Assembly: GCA_937896895.1 (NCBI GenBank)
Contig: CALBNV010000013.1
Location: 1 to 64,000, forward strand
Reading direction: 5' to 3'
Origin: an uncultured Bacteroidales bacterium
GTDB lineage: Bacteria; Bacteroidota; Bacteroidia; Bacteroidales; F082
DNA length: 64,000 nucleotides
How positions within the stretch are numbered: position 1 is the first letter of the stretch; each line of letters starts with the position of its first letter. The position numbers and the translations under genes are program-made. Below, in pieces: positions 42,967 through 51,295 of the stretch. Below the pieces are notes generated by a model. It saw only the letters and a list, made by a program, of their open reading frames with translations. It was not told the DNA's origin and did no database searches.

Positions 42967-44220
42967 TCAATATAGGTCGATCATTTTCGGTGAATAATGA
43001 CGCTGAATGACTGCTAAAAGTATGTTAGCGGCCTCCATCGGGGAGTAGCCGAGCGCGTTCTGTCCCATGTTCAAAAGAGTGTTTATCTCATCAATACTGA
43101 GCTCTTTGTCGGCCATGACGATGGAGATGAGGTAGATGAACATCGCCTCGCGCATGTTCGGGTTGATCTCCATGATTTTGTTGATGGAGTCGGTGAACAG
43201 CTTGCCGAGGTCTTCCGGTTTCATCTGCGCGATGTCCTCGAGGAAGTGCATCGGGAAAATCTTTGTCGCCGAAAGTTCCTCAAGTATAACCTCTATCTCT
43301 TCGTCGCTGTTGTCGTTGTCTGCGCCAGCCATCATCAATCCCGCCGTGGCGATGAAGTTGGCCATGTGGCTGTCAAGCTCCGAATTCCTGACTCTCAGCA
43401 AGATAGAGATCAGATCGTCCATTTCCTCTTGCAGTTTCTTGCGTGTAGTGCCGCCCTTCTTGAAAAACTCACTTCTTGAGAAATCATATAACGCCTCGAC
43501 TCTTATCGGGTTGACGGGATGCACGTCGAAGTTGAGGCCTTTGTCGTTGCGGAAGAAGTCGAGATGTTTGCGGTTCTCTTCGATGAACTTGTCGATGTTG
43601 ACTTTCATCTTCTCGAAGTCAAGACCTGAAGCCATCTTGAAGAATGCTGATATGCAGACGTTTATGTCAGGCATCGCGAGGAAACCGTAGCGGTCGGCGA
43701 TGAGCTCGTTGAGCTGCCCCCAAAGCCTTATCTTATATTGAAGCGTGACGGGCACCTCCGTGTCGCCGGGATATACGAAGTTGATGAGCCGCGTGAGTTT
43801 CGTGTTGCCGTTGATCAGATGCCCCATCTCATGTCCGACGACAAAACGCAACTCATTGTCGGTCATGAGTTCGATGAGCGACGAGTTGACGTTGATGATG
43901 TTTGGCTCCTCCGGGTTCATCGAGCAAATCGAAAAAGCGTTGACGCTTGAGTCGCCGGTGATGTAGAAGTCGATGTCGCCCTCGAAGCACAGCTTCTCCT
44001 TGATTTCGTGAAACATCTTGTAATAGTCGGGAAGTGTGCCTTCTTCGACCTTGAAACTGTGGCCTTCGAGTATGCTTCTGTAGTCGTTTATCGGGTTCTG
44101 AATCTTTGCTATCTTTGCTATCTGTTCCACGACATTGCCTTGTAATGCGTTGTAAATCTGCTCACTGAGAGCCTTCTCCAATGGGAGTGCGTAGTCTTCC
44201 GGGTTGAATTTCTTTGCCAT
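42967..44220 (-). CDS. M48-like metallopeptidase with TerB-like C-terminal region
   Basis: A 417-residue soluble protein with a zinc peptidase motif VVGHEMGHLINGN (HExxH near 130) and a downstream ELIADRYGFLAM, which supplies the third ligand as in M48 peptidases. There is no signal peptide or clear membrane helix, unlike HtpX. The C-terminal third (ISIVMADKELSIDEINTLL; GYSPMEAANILLAVIQ) resembles the TerB/tellurite-resistance helical fold. Substrate unknown. The frame is open to 44244, but a TACCTTTG -7 element at 44242-44249 overlaps that start, so the ATG at 44220 (MAKKFNPEDYAL) is used. It lies between the two tRNA genes. Confidence 0.8.
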   Translation of the reverse strand: MAKKFNPEDYALPLEKALSEQIYNALQGNVVEQIAKIAKIQNPINDYRSILEGHSFKVEEGTLPDYYKMFHEIKEKLCFEGDIDFYITGDSSVNAFSICSMNPEEPNIINVNSSLIELMTDNELRFVVGHEMGHLINGNTKLTRLINFVYPGDTEVPVTLQYKIRLWGQLNELIADRYGFLAMPDINVCISAFFKMASGLDFEKMKVNIDKFIEENRKHLDFFRNDKGLNFDVHPVNPIRVEALYDFSRSEFFKKGGTTRKKLQEEMDDLISILLRVRNSELDSHMANFIATAGLMMAGADNDNSDEEIEVILEELSATKIFPMHFLEDIAQMKPEDLGKLFTDSINKIMEINPNMREAMFIYLISIVMADKELSIDEINTLLNMGQNALGYSPMEAANILLAVIQRHYSPKMIDLY

Positions 44221-44241
44221 TATATGAATGATTTTAAAATG

Positions 44242-44249
44242 CAAAGGTA
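44242..44249 (-). promoter_or_regulatory. -7 element for the M48-like peptidase gene
   Basis: Minus-strand TACCTTTG, 21 bp upstream of the preferred start and overlapping the alternative one. Confidence 0.5.
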
Positions 44250-44292
44250 AATAAAATGTTTGGAATCGACGCTTGAAACAGAATTTTTTTAC

Positions 44293-44320
44293 AAAAAAAA
44301 GAACGGCTTTTGACCGTTCT
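44293..44320 (-). terminator. tRNA-Tyr terminator
   Basis: Minus-strand AGAACGG, 7-base loop, CCGTTCT and an eight-T run, 15 bases after the tRNA-Tyr 3' end. Confidence 0.9.
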
Positions 44321-44334
44321 CAGTTTGCATCTCG

Positions 44335-44416
44335 TGGGGGAGGGTGGACTCGAACCACCGAACTCATCCGAGGACAGATTTACAGTCTGTTGCAATTGCC
44401 GCTATGCGACTCCCCC
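44335..44416 (-). tRNA. tRNA-Tyr (anticodon GTA)
   Basis: An 82-base class II tRNA. Acceptor GGGGGAG/CTCCCCC plus discriminator A, no encoded CCA; anticodon stem ACAGA/TCTGT around CTGTAAA gives GTA; a long variable arm (CCTCGGATGAGTTCGG region) precedes T arm GGTGG-TTCGAGT-CCACC. The long variable arm is normal for bacterial tRNA-Tyr. Confidence 0.96.
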
Positions 44417-44431
44417 TTGGATTTGCGAGTG

Positions 44432-44461
44432 CAAAAATAGATATTTTTTGAATACTTTCAA
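44432..44461 (-). promoter_or_regulatory. tRNA-Tyr promoter
   Basis: Minus-strand TTG (44459-44461), 19-bp spacer, TATTTTTG (44432-44439): a consensus Bacteroidetes promoter with start about 10 bases before the tRNA. Confidence 0.7.
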
Positions 44462-44506
44462 CAAATATTTTCAAAAAAAAATATTATGATATTAAAAATC
44501 TGAAAA

Positions 44507-45400
44507 TCAATATATTATTGTTTTTCTCCGTATTGCCGCGGCATAAAAAAAGCCGACAGCAGTGCCTTCCGGGTATATGTTTGTACGCACATTTGAAGGA
44601 GAACCCATCATCGGATTACTTCCGTTGCTTGAAGAAATGCCGGAAATATAAGCGGCATAATCGGATGTTATCACCGACAAATCCAGCCTCACCGTGTCGC
44701 CATGATGCAGAACTTTCAACGAATCAGCACCTGATTCTTCCGTAAGGAAACTCCAGACGGGAATCTCGCCGGCGAGATATGCCATCATCGGGCCGTTGAC
44801 GTACCACCCAGACATCCCGCCGAGATTGTATATTCCGCAATTCGTCAGTTTTTCGCCACCGAAAAGGCTGTCGTTAACGTATGCCCTGACCATATAGTTC
44901 GCATCTTCATTCTTCAATGATTGGAAATACGGATACAACCCCAACATATTATCAACCAAGACATTGGCAACTTGATATTGTTTTATTACAATAGAATCAA
45001 CGTCTGTTATGCACTGAAGCATCTCGGCCTGCGCATAATAATGCCCGCCACCCTCATGCTCTGGCAGATCAATCGACAGATTGTATGTATGATTTTCCCT
45101 GCCTGAAAACTTCTCAACGCTTTGATAGACACCGTTTTCTGCGGTCTCCTCATACAAAACAGTATCGATGTTGTCGTACACAAAGACCGTGGCGTCAGAA
45201 ATCATTTCCGGTCCGCCTGTGGCGTAAAAATCCGATGTACGGCTCAAAGTGATTTTATGGTTTTTGTATTCATCGGTGATTGAGCCGTAAACTCCGAGAA
45301 GTTGCGGACCTTCCTGTGGCTCGATTGTTATTTTCTCCTTGCATGACATGATGAGCAAAGAAAATAAAAATATGTTAAATATATGTTTCAACTGTTTCAT
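44507..45400 (-). CDS. DUF4249 outer-membrane lipoprotein
   Basis: A 297-residue lipoprotein: signal sequence MKQLKHIFNIFLFSLLIMSC with Cys20 as lipidation site followed by Lys/Glu. The body is beta-rich (VYGSITDEYKNHKITLSRTS; DATVFVYDNIDTVLYEE) in the manner of DUF4249. The family is found beside TonB-dependent receptors and is thought to be a surface partner in uptake. The frame is open to 45481 but the upstream part overlaps the receptor gene in another frame; the ATG at 45400 gives the proper lipoprotein signal. It starts 7 bases after the receptor stop codon, so both form one operon. Confidence 0.85.
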   Translation of the reverse strand: MKQLKHIFNIFLFSLLIMSCKEKITIEPQEGPQLLGVYGSITDEYKNHKITLSRTSDFYATGGPEMISDATVFVYDNIDTVLYEETAENGVYQSVEKFSGRENHTYNLSIDLPEHEGGGHYYAQAEMLQCITDVDSIVIKQYQVANVLVDNMLGLYPYFQSLKNEDANYMVRAYVNDSLFGGEKLTNCGIYNLGGMSGWYVNGPMMAYLAGEIPVWSFLTEESGADSLKVLHHGDTVRLDLSVITSDYAAYISGISSSNGSNPMMGSPSNVRTNIYPEGTAVGFFYAAAIRRKTIIY

Positions 45401-45407
45401 AATCACA

Positions 45408-47741
45408 TTAGAATTTAAAGTTGTATGACACAGACGGCACGACTGAGAACAGATAAACTTTATCTGTTGTGATTGTGCCATTGTCTTCGCTCTTGAACAT
45501 TATCGCCCACGTGTTATGCCTCGCGTATGCGTTATAAATCGAGAAACTCCACTCGCCCTGCCAGCGTTTGTGCGGCTTGCATTTGAGGTTCGCGGCAAGG
45601 TCAAGCCGGTGATAATCAGGGTAGCGGCTCTTGTTGCGATAGCCGTTGTAAATTGAGTAGGTTACGCCATCGACGGTGTATTTACCGTAAGGCAGCGTAA
45701 CCGGCTGACCTGTATTGTAAACCCAAGTAGCCGACACATCAAACCTGTCGGAGAAAGCGTAATTTACCACGATGCTGATGTTGTGCGGTCTGTCGTAGGG
45801 CGACTGGTATTCCTCGTCATGGCTGATACCTTTGACAGTTCTGAAGGCTCGACTGTAGGTGTAAGCAACCCATCCGGTCAGTTTGCCGTAGTTTTTCCTT
45901 ACGATGAACTCTGCTCCGTATGAACGTCCTTTGCCGATGCGCACCTCTCCGTCAATCAATGCGTTGGCAATTAAAAAGGCATCATCCGTAAAGTCTATTA
46001 CATCAGTCAGATTCTTGTAAAACACCTCCACCGATGTTTCTATGTCATTGCCCCTTAAATTTCGGAAATAGCCTACGGCGAACTGGTCGCATTTCTGCGG
46101 TTTGATATTCGGGCTGGTGGGGAACCAGATATCAAACGGCAGACCGCCTGTCGAATTCGACCCGATTTGCGCATATTGCACCGTCCTCGCGTACGACGCC
46201 TTGACCGATGACATCGCGCTGATGCGGTATATCATCGCCATGCGCGGCTCAAGATTAAATTCGGTGTTGAAGATCTCACCTTTTTTATATATGGCCGAAT
46301 CGACCCATCTGTGATTGTCATCGAAAAGATAGAGCGTTTCATCTCCAATATTGTTGAACATTGACAATCTCAGTCCATAACGTAATGAAAACAAAGGAGT
46401 TATCTTGTGCTCATTTGTAAAATACAATGCCGATTCCAACGCTTTGCGGTTGAGGCGCTCGTCATCAGCAGTCTTGATATATGTTGCGACGACACCAGTT
46501 CTGTCTTCAAGTTCTCCTAAAAGATATTGATGATAAGTAGATGACAATCCATATCTTACAGTCATTTTATCATTTGTCATCCAGACGAAATCATATTTTA
46601 GAGAATAATCGGTGATACCTGCAGTAACAGTGAAATCATACGGATTAGCCATCACGTCAATGTTGTATCTGTATTTTGAGTACACGAGTGACAGATTTGA
46701 GGTAAGCCGTTCGTTGAAAATATGATTCCAGCGCAAATTCGCAGTGGTGTTGCCATAACCAAGCCCCATCAGTTTGTCCATCTTCACGAGGTCATAACCA
46801 TTATACGCCGAAAGGAATATTCGATTATTTTTATTGAAGACATGAATTATTTTACCGTTAAGGTCGTAGAAATAAAGCTTGGTTTTTGTCAGATCCTTGA
46901 GCAGGTATGACGCAAGAATCCCACCGTAAGTTATTCGTCCGGCGAGCATTACGGAGGTGCGTTGTTTGTTGAACGGCGTATTCAGCATCAGTCGGCTTGT
47001 GAGTATGCCTATGCCGCCTGTCATTGTGAACCTGTCGGGGATTTCATAGAGAGTCTTCACGTCAAGCACCGACGAGAGGCGACTGTCGTAGTTCGCCGGA
47101 ATGTCACCTTTATATAATGTTGCTTCTTTCACGACATCGTTGTTAAAAACCGACAGGAAACCGAGGAAATGAGAGGCGTTATACACAGGGGTGTCGTCCA
47201 AAGTGATGAGGTTCTGGTCGGGGGAGCCGCCTCTGACACTGAAGCCTGACGAGCCTTCGCTGGAAGATTGAACACCCGGAAGAAGCTGTATCGCCTTGAT
47301 GACGTCAACCTCACCCATAAGTGCGGGTATCTTCCTGATTTTCACCATCTCCAACTTCTGGACACTCATGGCAAGCTCGCGGACGTTGGCGTCTTTTTTC
47401 TTGCTTGTGACAATGACATTCTCGAGAAGCTGACTTTCCATCTTCAGCTCAACATTAAGCCTTTTCCTTGTCTTTTCAACAATAACAGTCTGCTCAAATG
47501 TTTGATAACCTAAAAAAGAATACCTAATCTTGTATCTCCCTGCGTTTAGTTGCAACTCATAATAACCGTTTTCATCGGTCGTCGTTCCGACCTGCAATGA
47601 ATCGACATAAACGGCTACACCAATCATAAGTTCATGAGTTTCAACATCTTTAATAACGCCAAAAACACTTGATTGCTGTGCTTGGATGTTCGTCATGGCA
47701 AAAAACAAAAGAGATAATATGACAAAAATTCGCTTTTTCAT
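45408..47741 (-). CDS. TonB-dependent receptor with carboxypeptidase-like domain
   Basis: A 777-residue outer-membrane receptor. Signal peptide 1-21 (ending MTNIQAQ); CarboxypepD_reg-like domain at about 25-100 (VETHELMIGVAVYVDSL; AGRYKIRYSFLGYQTFEQTV); plug at about 110-230 (EVDVIKAIQLLPGVQSS; GSSGFSVRGGSPDQNLI; VYNASHFLGFLSVFNND); then the barrel to the terminal PSVSYNFKF. The frame extends to 47837, but a TACCTTTG element at 47760-47767 lies in the extension, and the ATG at 47741 begins a normal signal peptide. Its partner is the DUF4249 lipoprotein rather than SusD. Substrate unknown; energy would come from TonB-ExbBD. Confidence 0.92.
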   Translation of the reverse strand: MKKRIFVILSLLFFAMTNIQAQQSSVFGVIKDVETHELMIGVAVYVDSLQVGTTTDENGYYELQLNAGRYKIRYSFLGYQTFEQTVIVEKTRKRLNVELKMESQLLENVIVTSKKKDANVRELAMSVQKLEMVKIRKIPALMGEVDVIKAIQLLPGVQSSSEGSSGFSVRGGSPDQNLITLDDTPVYNASHFLGFLSVFNNDVVKEATLYKGDIPANYDSRLSSVLDVKTLYEIPDRFTMTGGIGILTSRLMLNTPFNKQRTSVMLAGRITYGGILASYLLKDLTKTKLYFYDLNGKIIHVFNKNNRIFLSAYNGYDLVKMDKLMGLGYGNTTANLRWNHIFNERLTSNLSLVYSKYRYNIDVMANPYDFTVTAGITDYSLKYDFVWMTNDKMTVRYGLSSTYHQYLLGELEDRTGVVATYIKTADDERLNRKALESALYFTNEHKITPLFSLRYGLRLSMFNNIGDETLYLFDDNHRWVDSAIYKKGEIFNTEFNLEPRMAMIYRISAMSSVKASYARTVQYAQIGSNSTGGLPFDIWFPTSPNIKPQKCDQFAVGYFRNLRGNDIETSVEVFYKNLTDVIDFTDDAFLIANALIDGEVRIGKGRSYGAEFIVRKNYGKLTGWVAYTYSRAFRTVKGISHDEEYQSPYDRPHNISIVVNYAFSDRFDVSATWVYNTGQPVTLPYGKYTVDGVTYSIYNGYRNKSRYPDYHRLDLAANLKCKPHKRWQGEWSFSIYNAYARHNTWAIMFKSEDNGTITTDKVYLFSVVPSVSYNFKF

Positions 47742-47759
47742 TTTTGATTTAAAAGTTTG

Positions 47760-47767
47760 CAAAGGTA
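47760..47767 (-). promoter_or_regulatory. -7 element for the TonB receptor-DUF4249 operon
   Basis: Minus-strand TACCTTTG, 18 bp upstream of the ATG at 47741; it decides that start over the one at 47837. Confidence 0.55.
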
Positions 47768-47885
47768 ATAATTTAAATTTGAAAAATGTTTTAAATTTTA
47801 AATAAATCTGCAATTTTACACCTTTAAGTTTGACCAACTTTTAAACTTTACCAACTCTCGAACTAAGAAGTACATTTTTGACAAA

Positions 47886-48116
47886 GTGATAAATCACATT
47901 GACACTCAATGTGTTAAATATGATTTAAGAAACAATGTCTTTGGAAACCCTGACGTAATTCCGGCACTTAGCCATAAGATGATTTTCGAGGCCGTTCTTG
48001 GCCTGAACAACGGAAAAGAGTTCGGCAGGAAAGGCGAGCGGTGCCTGCGGATGAATCTCGCCTGTCCGAGAAGCGTTGTCGAAAAGGCGATGTCGAAGAT
48101 GAAGACGGTGTTCTGA
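47886..48116 (+). pseudogene. C-terminal remnant of a PatB/MalY-type aminotransferase
   Basis: A 76-codon frame whose last 45 or so residues (KMIFEAVLGLNNGKEFGRK, then GERCLRMNLACPRSVVEKA) match the C-terminal end of PLP-dependent cystathionine beta-lyases of the PatB/MalY group, where the pattern is GxGLNxGxxFGxxGxGFxRxNxACPR. The large N-terminal part with the PLP lysine is absent from the window, and the upstream residues (MINHIDTQCVKYDLRNN) are unrelated or decayed. It is most likely what is left after a deletion. It sits between the receptor promoter and the SRP RNA promoter. Confidence 0.65.
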
Positions 48117-48157
48117 ATCAAAGCCTTACGAATAAAGAAAAAATTTACACAAAATGC

Positions 48158-48187
48158 TTGCTTGTATTAAAAAATGTTGTACTTTTG
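48158..48187 (+). promoter_or_regulatory. SRP RNA promoter
   Basis: TTG (48158-48160), 19-bp spacer, TACTTTTG (48180-48187), followed by the RNA start about five bases later. Confidence 0.7.
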
Positions 48188-48191
48188 CATC

Positions 48192-48287
48192 GGGTAAGTC
48201 TTATACGACCAGCTCCTGCCAAACTCCCCCAGGGCCGGAAGGCAGCAAGGGTAGGCGGTCGAGCGGTGCGATACAAGTAGCTTACCC
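48192..48287 (+). ncRNA. ffs: 4.5S signal recognition particle RNA
   Basis: A small SRP RNA of about 96 bases. Terminal stem GGGTAAG/CTTACCC closes a long hairpin; the apical domain contains GGGCCGGAAGGCAGCAAGGG, the GGAA tetraloop region and the asymmetric bulge bound by Ffh. A T-run (48288-48293) follows the last stem, serving as terminator. It acts with Ffh to target membrane proteins. Confidence 0.95.
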
Positions 48288-48299
48288 TTTTTTCATGTT

Positions 48300-48764
48300 A
48301 TGAATATCAACCCCACATACACAAAAAAGCAATACCAGCTTACAGCATTGATTTCAGGAATGCTGCTAAGTCTTATTCTATCAGCATTTTACATGTTTAT
48401 GTACGACAGGATGTATGTGGAGTCGTCTTATTTGTTCTCGATAATTTATCTGTTTCCGTTTGTTTGGCTTAGCCTGACTTTGTCTTTCTTCAAGTGGAAG
48501 TTCGTGTTTTCAGAATTTACATATAAACAAGCATTTTTATTGAGTACAATCACCGGAATTTTGGGATCAATTTTGTTCAGCGGCGTAATTTTCGTCGTTC
48601 TCACGTGTTTTGGAATAGAAAGCAGGATGGAAATTTACAACAATGGTGAGCGTCTGAAAGACTTCATGTCGCCCAAAGCCATATCGTTGTCTTTTTTAAT
48701 AATTAATCTGGTTCTATCGCTGTTTTATTCACTTATTATCGCTATTTTTGCACGAAAAAAATAA
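48300..48764 (+). CDS. DUF4199 membrane protein
   Basis: A 154-residue protein with four predicted membrane helices (about 15-33, 42-62, 78-100, 128-150), matching DUF4199, a Bacteroidetes family of unknown function regularly encoded directly before a GT2 glycosyltransferase, as here with a 5-base gap. It might assist the glycosyltransferase in the membrane; that is inference from neighbourhood. It starts 12 bases after the SRP RNA, with no separate -7 element seen. Confidence 0.8.
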   Translation: MNINPTYTKKQYQLTALISGMLLSLILSAFYMFMYDRMYVESSYLFSIIYLFPFVWLSLTLSFFKWKFVFSEFTYKQAFLLSTITGILGSILFSGVIFVVLTCFGIESRMEIYNNGERLKDFMSPKAISLSFLIINLVLSLFYSLIIAIFARKK

Positions 48765-48769
48765 TTGAA

Positions 48770-49705
48770 ATGAACATATCCGTAATTGTTCCTTTATTGA
48801 ATGAGGAAGAGTCGCTTCCTGAACTTGAGTCGTGGATCAGCCGTGTGATGGCCGAGAACAATTTCACATACGAAATTATCTTTGTGGATGACGGCAGCAC
48901 CGACGGTTCGTGGAATTGCATACAGAAATTGAAATCCAACAATCAGAATATCAGAGGAATACGCTTCAGACGTAATTATGGCAAGTCGGCAGCACTTAAC
49001 GAAGGCTTCAAGGTCGTTCAAGGCGATGTTGTCATCACAATGGACGCTGATTTACAGGACAGCCCTGATGAGATACCCGGCTTATACAAGATGATTATGG
49101 AAGACGGTTACGATGTTGTAAGTGGCTGGAAAAAAGTACGTTACGATTCAAAACTTGCAAAGAACATTCCATCAAAATTCTATAATTGGTCAACAAGAAA
49201 GATGACCGGCATCAAGCTGCATGATTTCAACTGCGGACTGAAGGCGTACCGCAGTGAGGTGGTGAAAAACATTGAGATTTACGGCGAAATGCATCGCTAC
49301 ATTCCTGTCATTGCAAAAGCCGCCGGATTCGGCCATATCGGAGAAAAAGTCGTGCATCACCAGAAGAGGAAATTCGGCACCTCGAAGTTCGGAATGAGCA
49401 GATTCTTAAGGGGTTACCTTGATTTGCTGACAATCACTTTCATTTCGAAATTCGGCAAGCGCCCCATGCATCTCTTCGGCGGATTAGGCACCTTGATGTT
49501 CTTGATAGGTTTCGTCATCGGTGTCGTCCTGACAGTCAAGAAATTCGCATTCGGAGCTTACGGCATGACAAACCGCCCGCTGTTCTATTTCGCATTGATT
49601 TTCATCATCGTCGGAGTACAGCTTTTCCTGACGGGTTTCTTAGCCGAGTTGATTCAATCGACGTCAGGCAAACAAAAAGTGTATGGAATTGCGGAGAGGT
49701 TATGA
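48770..49705 (+). CDS. GT2 family glycosyltransferase (DPM1/ArnC-like)
   Basis: A 311-residue membrane glycosyltransferase. The catalytic GT-A domain has VIVPLLNEEESLPELESWI, FVDDGSTDGSW, RNYGKSAALNEGFK and MDADLQDSPDEIP (metal-binding DAD), then SGWKKVRYDS. Two C-terminal membrane helices at about 235-257 and 270-292 anchor it. By similarity it makes polyprenyl-phosphate sugars (as dolichol-P-mannose synthase or ArnC do) for export and use at the envelope. A hairpin terminator follows. Confidence 0.9.
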   Translation: MNISVIVPLLNEEESLPELESWISRVMAENNFTYEIIFVDDGSTDGSWNCIQKLKSNNQNIRGIRFRRNYGKSAALNEGFKVVQGDVVITMDADLQDSPDEIPGLYKMIMEDGYDVVSGWKKVRYDSKLAKNIPSKFYNWSTRKMTGIKLHDFNCGLKAYRSEVVKNIEIYGEMHRYIPVIAKAAGFGHIGEKVVHHQKRKFGTSKFGMSRFLRGYLDLLTITFISKFGKRPMHLFGGLGTLMFLIGFVIGVVLTVKKFAFGAYGMTNRPLFYFALIFIIVGVQLFLTGFLAELIQSTSGKQKVYGIAERL

Positions 49706-49730
49706 GTTGAAAGACAAAAGGTTACAAAAA

Positions 49731-49774
49731 AAATCGGGAAGTCTGTTTGAACAAATCAATCAAGCTCCCCGATT
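49731..49774. terminator. Bidirectional terminator between glycosyltransferase and acidic protein genes
   Basis: AAATCGGGAAG and CTCCCCGATTT pair with one mismatch; T-runs follow on both strands. It serves the convergent genes on either side. Confidence 0.85.
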
Positions 49775-49789
49775 TTTCAATACAATGAT

Positions 49790-50197
49790 TTAATAATTGT
49801 CGTTGAACGGATCATCGAAAGGCTCGCCAAATTCATCTTCATCGAAAATCTCGTCTTCATCAAAGATGTCCTCTTCGTCTTCAGCGAACATGTTTTCGCC
49901 TTCTTCCCAGTCGAAATCCTCTTCAAGCTTGCTTTCGTCAAATTCGTCAATGTCATTCATGTCATTCATGAATTCCTGAAGCTCGTCGTCACTCATCTCA
50001 TCGAGATTGGCGGTCAAGAGCCTGTTGTCGCGCGACATGGTCTTCAATTCCTTGAGGACATCGGCGGCCACATAAAATTCGTCAATATTTTCCTGGCAAT
50101 ATTTGATATATTTGGGGTCTTTCTCAAATACTTCAGCCAAAGTCTCACCTTCATATTTCCCGGAGGTGAAGATGTCATCTACATCGTAAAATTTCAT
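49790..50197 (-). CDS. Small acidic protein with an ExoX-like C-terminal domain
   Basis: A 135-residue protein. Residues 5-40 (DIFTSGKYEGETLAEVFEKD, PKYIKYCQENID) match the small domain found at the C-terminus of exodeoxyribonuclease X-like proteins and as a stand-alone unit. From about residue 65 the chain is extremely acidic, ending in repeats such as DEDEIFDEDEFGEPF, with net charge far below zero. No catalytic residues are present. It might bind a basic partner or mimic nucleic acid; function unknown. A TATCTTTG -7 element is 36 bp upstream. Confidence 0.65.
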   Translation of the reverse strand: MKFYDVDDIFTSGKYEGETLAEVFEKDPKYIKYCQENIDEFYVAADVLKELKTMSRDNRLLTANLDEMSDDELQEFMNDMNDIDEFDESKLEEDFDWEEGENMFAEDEEDIFDEDEIFDEDEFGEPFDDPFNDNY

Positions 50198-50232
50198 ATT
50201 TTAATTTTTATAAAGTCAACTTAAAATTTCCG

Positions 50233-50240
50233 CAAAGATA
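50233..50240 (-). promoter_or_regulatory. -7 element for the acidic protein gene
   Basis: Minus-strand TATCTTTG, 36 bp upstream of the start at 50197. Confidence 0.5.
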
Positions 50241-50262
50241 AATTTTTTAATGATGTGTCGTC

Positions 50263-50625
50263 TTATTTTTTGAAAATAAAATAAACAGCCAGTATCATCA
50301 GTCCGAAGCCGATGAGGTGATTCCAGCTGAATGTGCCCATCTTGAACACTTTGATCGTGATAATCATAAATACGGTCAAACTAATAAACTCTTGAATTAC
50401 TTTGAGTTGCACGAGCGAGAACGGGCCGCCGAAGTTCTCATGTCCGATTCTGTTGGCGGGGACCATGAAACTATATTCAAACAACGCCACGCCCCAACTG
50501 CATAATATGACAAGTATCAGAGGCCAACTCTTGGTCGTGTCGGCCAATTTGATGTTGCCATACCATGCAAATGTCATGAAAATATTGGATATCACCAATA
50601 ATAAAATCGTGTATAATGCCTTCAT
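50263..50625 (-). CDS. DUF486 (DMT-like) membrane protein
   Basis: A 120-residue protein with four membrane helices (about 3-20, 30-48, 66-90, 98-117). The sequence FMTFAWYGNIK, FEYSFMVPANRIGHENFGGP and SLVQLKVIQEFISLTVF is diagnostic for DUF486, small four-helix relatives of the drug/metabolite transporter superfamily. Transport function is presumed. The frame is open to 50850, but the family start is the ATG at 50625 (MKALYTILLLVISN), and the extension would run over the divergent gmhA promoter. Confidence 0.88.
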   Translation of the reverse strand: MKALYTILLLVISNIFMTFAWYGNIKLADTTKSWPLILVILCSWGVALFEYSFMVPANRIGHENFGGPFSLVQLKVIQEFISLTVFMIITIKVFKMGTFSWNHLIGFGLMILAVYFIFKK

Positions 50626-50696
50626 TTTGCATTGATTTTGACGCTGCAAAAATCGTGAAATTTTCTCAATTATGAGAAAAAAACAGCAAATTTTAT

Positions 50697-50704
50697 TATT
50701 TTTG
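50697..50704 (+). promoter_or_regulatory. -7 element for the gmhA operon
   Basis: TATTTTTG, 15 bp upstream of the ATG at 50720; it lies within the longer open frame that begins at 50672 and rules it out. Confidence 0.6.
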
Positions 50705-50719
50705 CAAAAATTTTTGAAA

Positions 50720-51295
50720 ATGGTAAACATTGAGCAGATTATCAAGGATTCGATAGATGCAAAGAGCCTGATTATCAATGACAAAGAATTTATCAGCAGA
50801 ATACAGAGAGCAGCTGACATTTGCATTGAGTCGCTAAAGGCAGGCGGCAAAATTCATTTCTGCGGCAATGGTGGCAGCGCGGCTGATGCCCAGCACCTTG
50901 CGGCGGAACTCAGCGGAAGGTTCTATTACGACCGACCGCCTCTCAACGCAGAAGCACTTCACGTTAATTCAAGCTACCTCACTGCCGTTGCAAACGACTA
51001 TTCGTACGACATGATATATTCCCGAATGCTGCAATGCTCGGCAAAAGAAGGCGATGTCCTCGTCGGAATCAGCACGTCGGGCAATTCAACGAACATAATG
51101 AATGCCATTGATGTCGCTAAGTCTTTGGGAGTCAAAGTGATTGGTATGACGGGGGAGACGGGCGGAAAAATGGCCGGCCGATGCGATGTCCTCCTGAATG
51201 TCCCGAGCAACTGCACTCCGCGAATTCAGGAATCGCACATAATGATCGGTCATATAATCTGCGAAATCATTGAAGCAACAATATTCCCGAGATAA
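50720..51295 (+). CDS. gmhA: Phosphoheptose isomerase
   Basis: A 191-residue SIS-domain enzyme converting sedoheptulose 7-phosphate to D-glycero-D-manno-heptose 7-phosphate, the first step to ADP- or GDP-heptose for surface glycans. Seen: GGKIHFCGNGGSAADAQHLAAE-type motif (HFCGNGGSAADAQHLAAELS), GRFYYDRPPLNAEALH, LVGISTSGNSTNIMNAID and IQESHIMIGHIICEIIE with the catalytic His. Start at 50720 is set by the promoter. The stop codon overlaps the gmhB ATG by one base (TAATG). Confidence 0.95.
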   Translation: MVNIEQIIKDSIDAKSLIINDKEFISRIQRAADICIESLKAGGKIHFCGNGGSAADAQHLAAELSGRFYYDRPPLNAEALHVNSSYLTAVANDYSYDMIYSRMLQCSAKEGDVLVGISTSGNSTNIMNAIDVAKSLGVKVIGMTGETGGKMAGRCDVLLNVPSNCTPRIQESHIMIGHIICEIIEATIFPR

